Part shown: piece after piece, positions 32,930 to 36,588 of the stretch | Layout of the letters: each line of letters starts with the position of its first letter | Position numbering within the stretch: position 1 is the first letter of the stretch | NCBI GenBank assembly: GCA_903850425.1 | Contig: CAINLR010000110.1 | Location: 1 to 36,588 of the forward strand | Reading direction: 5' to 3' | DNA length: 36,588 nucleotides | DNA from: an uncultured Verrucomicrobia subdivision 3 bacterium | GTDB lineage: Bacteria; Verrucomicrobiota; Verrucomicrobiia; Limisphaerales; UBA11358 | Position numbers and translations under genes: made by a program | The notes under the pieces: generated by a model | Seen by the model: the letters and a program-made list of their open reading frames with translations, nothing else | Databases searched by the model: none | What the model was told of the DNA's origin: nothing

Positions 32930-35900
32930 TTACTTGCGTTTGGTCTGGTTGCGCACCGGGCCGAGCGGCACGGTCAAGCTCACGGTGGTTCCCTGTCCGG
33001 GTTGGCTGCGGATGGTGCATTTGCCGCCCACGTCGGCGAGGCGCTGCTGCAAATTCTTCATGCCATTCCCGATCCGCTTTTCAATCAGCGCCGCCGGATC
33101 AGCCGGCGCGGAGATTACCGCCTCCACCGCGAAGCCGCACCCATTATCTTCCACGCGGATTTCAAACTGGCCGGGTTCGATGCGCATGTCCACGCTGATG
33201 CGCTTGGCGCGACTGTGCTTGAGCGCATTGTTCAGCGCTTCTTCAAATGCGAGAAACAGATTGTGCCGCGCCTCGGCGGAGAGCGGATAATGGGGCAGCC
33301 CCTGGGGAATGTGCAGTTCACATTCCACCGCCGTATTCTGCAAATACTCCGTGGCGTAATGGCCCAGATACGCCGCCAGATGTTCGAGGGTGTCGTTGTG
33401 CGGGTTGACCGCCCACACGATTTCGTCCAATGATTGCAGCAGGTCGCGCGAGGTGTTGGCGATGGAATTGAGTTTGCGCGCCACGGGTTCCTGCCCTTGC
33501 AACTCGCCTTTCGCGCGCTCGCTCATGAAGGAAATTTTCGTCAGCTTGGAGCCAATCTCGTCGTGCATGTCCTTCGCGATCCGCATGCGCTCGCGCTCCA
33601 TCGCCTGCTGCTGCGCCAGCACCGCCAGCCGTTGGCGCAACCGGCGATTCGACACCAGGCGCGCCGTGGTGGCCACCAGCGTCACGGCTGCCAAAACATA
33701 AATCGCGAGCGCCCAATCCGTGCGCCACAGCGGCGTTGGGATGACAAACTTAAACGCGGCGACATTGGTGGCCCAGGCATCCGGGCTGCCGGCTTGCACG
33801 CGAAAAGTGTAATCGCCGTAGGGCAAATGTCCGTAATGCTTGCTGCGCTCGGCTCCGCCATCCAACCACTCCACGTCCGAGCCGTCGAGCCGGTGGCGGA
33901 ACCGGATTTTTTCCGGCTCGGAAAAATTCAGCGCGGTGAACTGGATGTCCAGCGAAGTCAAATTCGACGGCAGCCGCACCGGGTCTTTCACGCGGTTCGT
34001 TGCGGTGCCAGATCTGGCCAGCGGTTGGCCGTCCACCACCACGCTCTCGATCAGCACCGGCAGCGGGGTCAAATCCACCAGCAACCGGCGCGGGTCCAGC
34101 GTGACGACTTCGCCGGCGAGGCCAAACCAGAGTTTGCCGTCCGGGGAGCGCACGGCCTGCGGCCAGCCATAGGAACTCGCCGGATTCGGAACCGAGTCGG
34201 CGGCGAACACCAACTGCGAACGCAGCGGCACCTGGCCGGCGAGCGCCGCATTAATGTCCGCTAGCAGGAGGTGATAGATCGCCTTGCCCGTGCCCAGCCA
34301 CAAGTCGCCGTCGTTGTCCGAGAGGATTCCCTGGATCGTATCCTCCGCCAGTCCCAGATTTAAGTCCCAGGTGAAATATCTGCCGGTCACCACGCAGGCG
34401 AGGTGGCCGCCGGCCGTGCCGATCCAGATGCGGCCGCTGGCATCTTCATGCAGGGCGCGGATGGCTTTGCCACCAAACACCGCCGGCTCGATGATGCTCT
34501 TGAATTTGCCGGCGTCGCCGCGCACCACTCCGCCGTCGCCATAGCCGAGCCAGAGGACTCCATGGGGCGCCGGCAAAATGGCGGTGATCGGTTGCGCCGG
34601 CAACCCGGAACTGGTTCCAAAATGCGTGACGACTCCGGCCGCAATCCGGTTCAGTCCGCCGGAGAAGGTGCCTGCCCAGACCGCAGCTTCATCATCAATC
34701 GCCACCGACAAAACCATGTCGTCGGACAAGCCATTCGCCGTGCCGTAGTGGACCGTGCGCTGGTTCGCCACGCAGTAAACGCCCGCCCCCGGCGTGCCCA
34801 CCCACACACTGCCGTCCGCCGCCATCGCGATGGACGAAACCAAATTCTGCAAATCCGCGGCCGCCTCGCCCGCCAGCCGATCAAATCTTTCCGCCGAGCC
34901 GACATAGAGGCCGCCGCGATCAAAACCAATCCACACCTGTGCCTGCGGGTTGAGGCCGAGACAGACCGTCGGACGATTCGGCAGGCCGACGCTTGCGTCG
35001 AGCACGCGCACGTTGCGCGGCTGCAACCGGACGAGTCCGCCGCCGTAGGTGCCCAGCCAGAGATTACCCTCGCGGTCTTCGCAGAGCGCCCGCACATCGC
35101 TGGTGAGTCCGCCGTTGCGCAGAATCACCGGGAGGAACCGGTCGCCGGTAAAACAGTAGAGTCCCTTGCCGCTGGTGCCGATCCATAACTCGCCCTGCCG
35201 GCCCTCGCAGAGACTCCAGATGCGGAGGGAAGAGAGGTTGTCCCCGCCGCCAAAATGGTTGAGATGTTTGCCTTCCGTCAAGTTGACCAGATATGTATCG
35301 CCGAACGCCCAGAGGTTGCCGCTGCGGTCTTCATACACGCCCAGCGATTCGGGATTGCGGCCCGGGCTATCCGTTTGGAAAGGAAAGGGAACGATTTGTC
35401 CATGCTTGAACTGGCCCATGCCGCCGCGCGTGGTGATCCACACCGTGCCGGAACGGGCGACGTGGACATTGGACACAAAGTCACCGGGCAAGCCATCCTT
35501 GACGGTGAATCGCAGCAACCGTTCTTTCTCCAGCCGGTTCAACCCCGACGGCGTGCCCAGCCACAAGTTGCCCGCACTGTCCTCGGCGATGCTGTTGATC
35601 GTCTCGTCCAGTAGCTTTCGATCCGCCAGATACGGCGTCAGGTGGTCATTGGCGAGGCTGAACAGGCCCGCACCTTGAGTCCCAATCCACAAGCGCCCGG
35701 CGGCATCTTCACAGAGCGCCGTGACCCGGATGGGTTCATTGGTTTTTTGCGCGACGGGAAAGATGGGGACAAAGCGAATACCATCGAAGCGCGCCAACCC
35801 GCCCGAAGTGCCCACCCACAAGTAGCCGTCCCGCGTCTGCAGCACCGCCGTCACGGAGTCGTCCGGCAGACCTTGCTGCTTGCTCCACACCCGCACCGTC

Positions 35901-35995
35901 AAGTCCTGGGGCAGGCCCCCGGGAACATCGGCGCGGACCAGCACCGGCAGCAACGCCAGCACCAGCGGGAAAAGGCAGCGAAAGGTGAATGCCAT
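32930..35995 (-). CDS. Sensor histidine kinase with Reg_prop beta-propeller sensor
   Basis: The 1021-residue membrane protein has a signal peptide (FPLVLALLPVLVRA). A large periplasmic sensor follows, made of about a dozen two-component-propeller repeats (DGYLWVGTSGGLARFDG, AGRLWIGTQGAGLFSL, GNLWLGTYGGGLVRL and others). A Y_Y_Y-type domain follows (KIRFRHRLDGSDVEWLDGG ... LPYGDYTFRVQAG), then a membrane helix at about 759-780. The HisKA_3 box has His811 in IAKDMHDEIGSKL. The ATPase has FEEALNNALKHS and DNGCGF, then GNGMKNLQQRLADVGG. Such propeller kinases commonly sense oligosaccharides in the periplasm. Unlike Bacteroidetes hybrid systems, the regulator is a separate gene, three bases downstream. 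Confidence 0.95.
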   Translation of the reverse strand: MAFTFRCLFPLVLALLPVLVRADVPGGLPQDLTVRVWSKQQGLPDDSVTAVLQTRDGYLWVGTSGGLARFDGIRFVPIFPVAQKTNEPIRVTALCEDAAGRLWIGTQGAGLFSLANDHLTPYLADRKLLDETINSIAEDSAGNLWLGTPSGLNRLEKERLLRFTVKDGLPGDFVSNVHVARSGTVWITTRGGMGQFKHGQIVPFPFQTDSPGRNPESLGVYEDRSGNLWAFGDTYLVNLTEGKHLNHFGGGDNLSSLRIWSLCEGRQGELWIGTSGKGLYCFTGDRFLPVILRNGGLTSDVRALCEDREGNLWLGTYGGGLVRLQPRNVRVLDASVGLPNRPTVCLGLNPQAQVWIGFDRGGLYVGSAERFDRLAGEAAADLQNLVSSIAMAADGSVWVGTPGAGVYCVANQRTVHYGTANGLSDDMVLSVAIDDEAAVWAGTFSGGLNRIAAGVVTHFGTSSGLPAQPITAILPAPHGVLWLGYGDGGVVRGDAGKFKSIIEPAVFGGKAIRALHEDASGRIWIGTAGGHLACVVTGRYFTWDLNLGLAEDTIQGILSDNDGDLWLGTGKAIYHLLLADINAALAGQVPLRSQLVFAADSVPNPASSYGWPQAVRSPDGKLWFGLAGEVVTLDPRRLLVDLTPLPVLIESVVVDGQPLARSGTATNRVKDPVRLPSNLTSLDIQFTALNFSEPEKIRFRHRLDGSDVEWLDGGAERSKHYGHLPYGDYTFRVQAGSPDAWATNVAAFKFVIPTPLWRTDWALAIYVLAAVTLVATTARLVSNRRLRQRLAVLAQQQAMERERMRIAKDMHDEIGSKLTKISFMSERAKGELQGQEPVARKLNSIANTSRDLLQSLDEIVWAVNPHNDTLEHLAAYLGHYATEYLQNTAVECELHIPQGLPHYPLSAEARHNLFLAFEEALNNALKHSRAKRISVDMRIEPGQFEIRVEDNGCGFAVEAVISAPADPAALIEKRIGNGMKNLQQRLADVGGKCTIRSQPGQGTTVSLTVPLGPVRNQTKRK

Positions 35996-36099
35996 TTGCG
36001 TCCCTCACGGTAACAAGCATTCGCGAAAGTGCAATCTTGCGCCAAGGAAGGAAGGGGTGCGGCGCACCGGGCCGTGCGAAGTTATTATGGGCACCAAAG

Positions 36100-36195
36100 A
36101 AACATCGAACATTCAACATTCAACGCCCAACATCGAAGGCGGGCGGAGCGCGGGTGTTGCCTTGGGCGTTGGAAGTTAAATGTTGAATGTTTTCC
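36100..36195. repeat. Imperfect inverted repeat, AACATTC family (second copy)
   Basis: aacatcgaacattcaacatt at 36100-36119 with caacgcccaa after it faces gggcgttggaagtt...gttgaatgtttt at about 36164-36193. The arms can pair with several mismatches. It belongs to the same family as the element between hdc and the ACT gene. Confidence 0.7.
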
Positions 36196-36202
36196 GGCCG
36201 AC

Positions 36203-36313
36203 CGGAGCGCGCCCGTCCCCGGGCGCTGCAACGATGTGCTGACGCGCCGCTGGAAAGTGGCGGATGCCCTCGGTCGTAAGCGAATTGCTGCGCCGGAGGA
36301 CGGGCGCGCTCCG
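36203..36313. repeat. 111-base element with perfect 16-base inverted ends
   Basis: cggagcgcgcccgtcc at 36203-36218 is the exact reverse complement of ggacgggcgcgctccg at 36298-36313. The interior of about 79 bases contains no convincing gene. Perfect ends suggest either recent spread or selection on the hairpin. It lies directly beside the AACATTC element. Confidence 0.75.
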
Positions 36314-36450
36314 CCGGCGACACCGGCACGCAGCTCTGGGGAAAACTCCTGAAGGACTACCGCGAGGCGGATGGGTCAACGGGGCGTTTGTAGCCTATCC
36401 TCGTAATGGCCGAGGGGTTATGGAGCCTATCTGTTTTCATGAAGCGACCC

Positions 36451-36588
36451 TAGTGTAGTGTCCCTTAAAAGCGTGACACAACTGCTAATGGGGATTATTG
36501 TGGGTGAACGATGTCACGCCACGCCCCCCACCTTGAACTCACGGCGGCACAAGCCGTCGAGTTGCGTGCCTTGGTGCGCGCCACTACC
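36451..36588 (+). mobile_element. Left end of an IS630-type insertion sequence (truncated by window edge)
   Basis: A TA dinucleotide at 36451-36452 is followed by the terminal repeat gtgtagtgtcccttaa (36453-36468), which matches the inverted end of the left copy at 13 of 16 positions. A transposase reading frame opens 42 bases further in. The orientation is the same as that of the left copy, so the window is framed by two direct IS ends. Confidence 0.8.
36511..36588 (+). CDS. IS630-type transposase, N-terminal fragment
   Basis: The frame starts at ATG 36511 and runs off the window (26 codons). The text MSRHAPHLELTAAQAVELRA resembles the N-terminal end of IS630-family transposases, where a short basic leader precedes the first helix of the DNA-binding domain (L.LT..Q...L..LVR..T). 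Only the leader and first helix are visible, and the family call also relies on the terminal repeat and TA target. Confidence 0.7.
   Translation, partial: MSRHAPHLELTAAQAVELRALVRATT

Larger units (their letters stand above)
35996..36450. other. Gene-free region with two repeat elements before the right IS
   Basis: The 455 bases upstream of the kinase hold two inverted-repeat elements (36100-36195 and 36203-36313). After them is a short stretch whose plus frame (GTQLWGKLLKDYREADG, about 36325-36385) reads like protein but has no recognisable family, so it may be a gene remnant. The promoter for the kinase operon should lie near 35996-36099. Confidence 0.45.

Noticed and set aside
1-36588. Composite transposon carrying the whole 36-kb segment
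   Set aside because: Direct IS ends alone do not show joint mobility. The genes between are mostly housekeeping or catabolic, and an assembly break at a repeated IS explains the same picture.

Overview
The window reads as a GC-rich chromosomal segment from a free-living Verrucomicrobiota bacterium, most likely of the Pedosphaera/Limisphaerales type. That assignment is inferred from gene content: secreted S53 peptidases with Ig/InlB-like tails, a Reg_prop sensor kinase, GH29/GH105/GH127/GH2 glycosidases, and abundant hairpin-like intergenic repeats including a GTGVPPV...DARAT peptide repeat. No rRNA or marker gene is present to prove it. No prophage, CRISPR array, plasmid origin or complete mobile element was found.

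Both window ends lie inside IS630-type insertion sequences in the same orientation. The left end holds a transposase C-terminus and terminal repeat (1-138). The right end holds a matching terminal repeat and a transposase N-terminus (36451-36588). The contig therefore probably stops at a repeated IS. The left copy has cut off a response-regulator receiver gene (131-361). Next to it is a decayed integrase-like pseudogene (339-929) just downstream of a tRNA-Ala(GGC) gene (1077-1152), which looks like an eroded integration site.

From 1258 to 4300 there is a glycosyltransferase, then (minus strand) a SpoU-type RNA methyltransferase and a WalJ-like metallo-hydrolase two bases apart. From 4461 to 11709 there are two paralogous secreted S53 (sedolisin/kumamolisin) peptidases with the same catalytic half but unrelated C-terminal tails. 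From 12022 to 14745 there is a tight operon of an ECF sigma factor, a probable membrane anti-sigma partner and a bactofilin-like/RDD membrane protein. ispF, a small conserved-type protein, a GH105-like lipoprotein and a YkgJ-type cysteine-cluster protein follow to 18512.

From 18636 to 26815 five plus-strand genes form an operon-like run: valine-pyruvate aminotransferase (avtA), PLP-dependent histidine decarboxylase (hdc), a double-ACT protein, a GH29 alpha-L-fucosidase and a bifunctional PutA. This joins amino-acid degradation with glycan degradation. The putA reading frame carries an in-frame 69-base hairpin repeat.

From 35995 down to 26993 the minus strand holds a polysaccharide-response locus: a propeller sensor histidine kinase, its LuxR-type response regulator, a GH2 glycosidase, a GH127-like gene remnant and a GH127-family glycosidase. 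At least seven inverted-repeat elements of different sequence families sit between or inside genes, and several lie exactly at gene starts.
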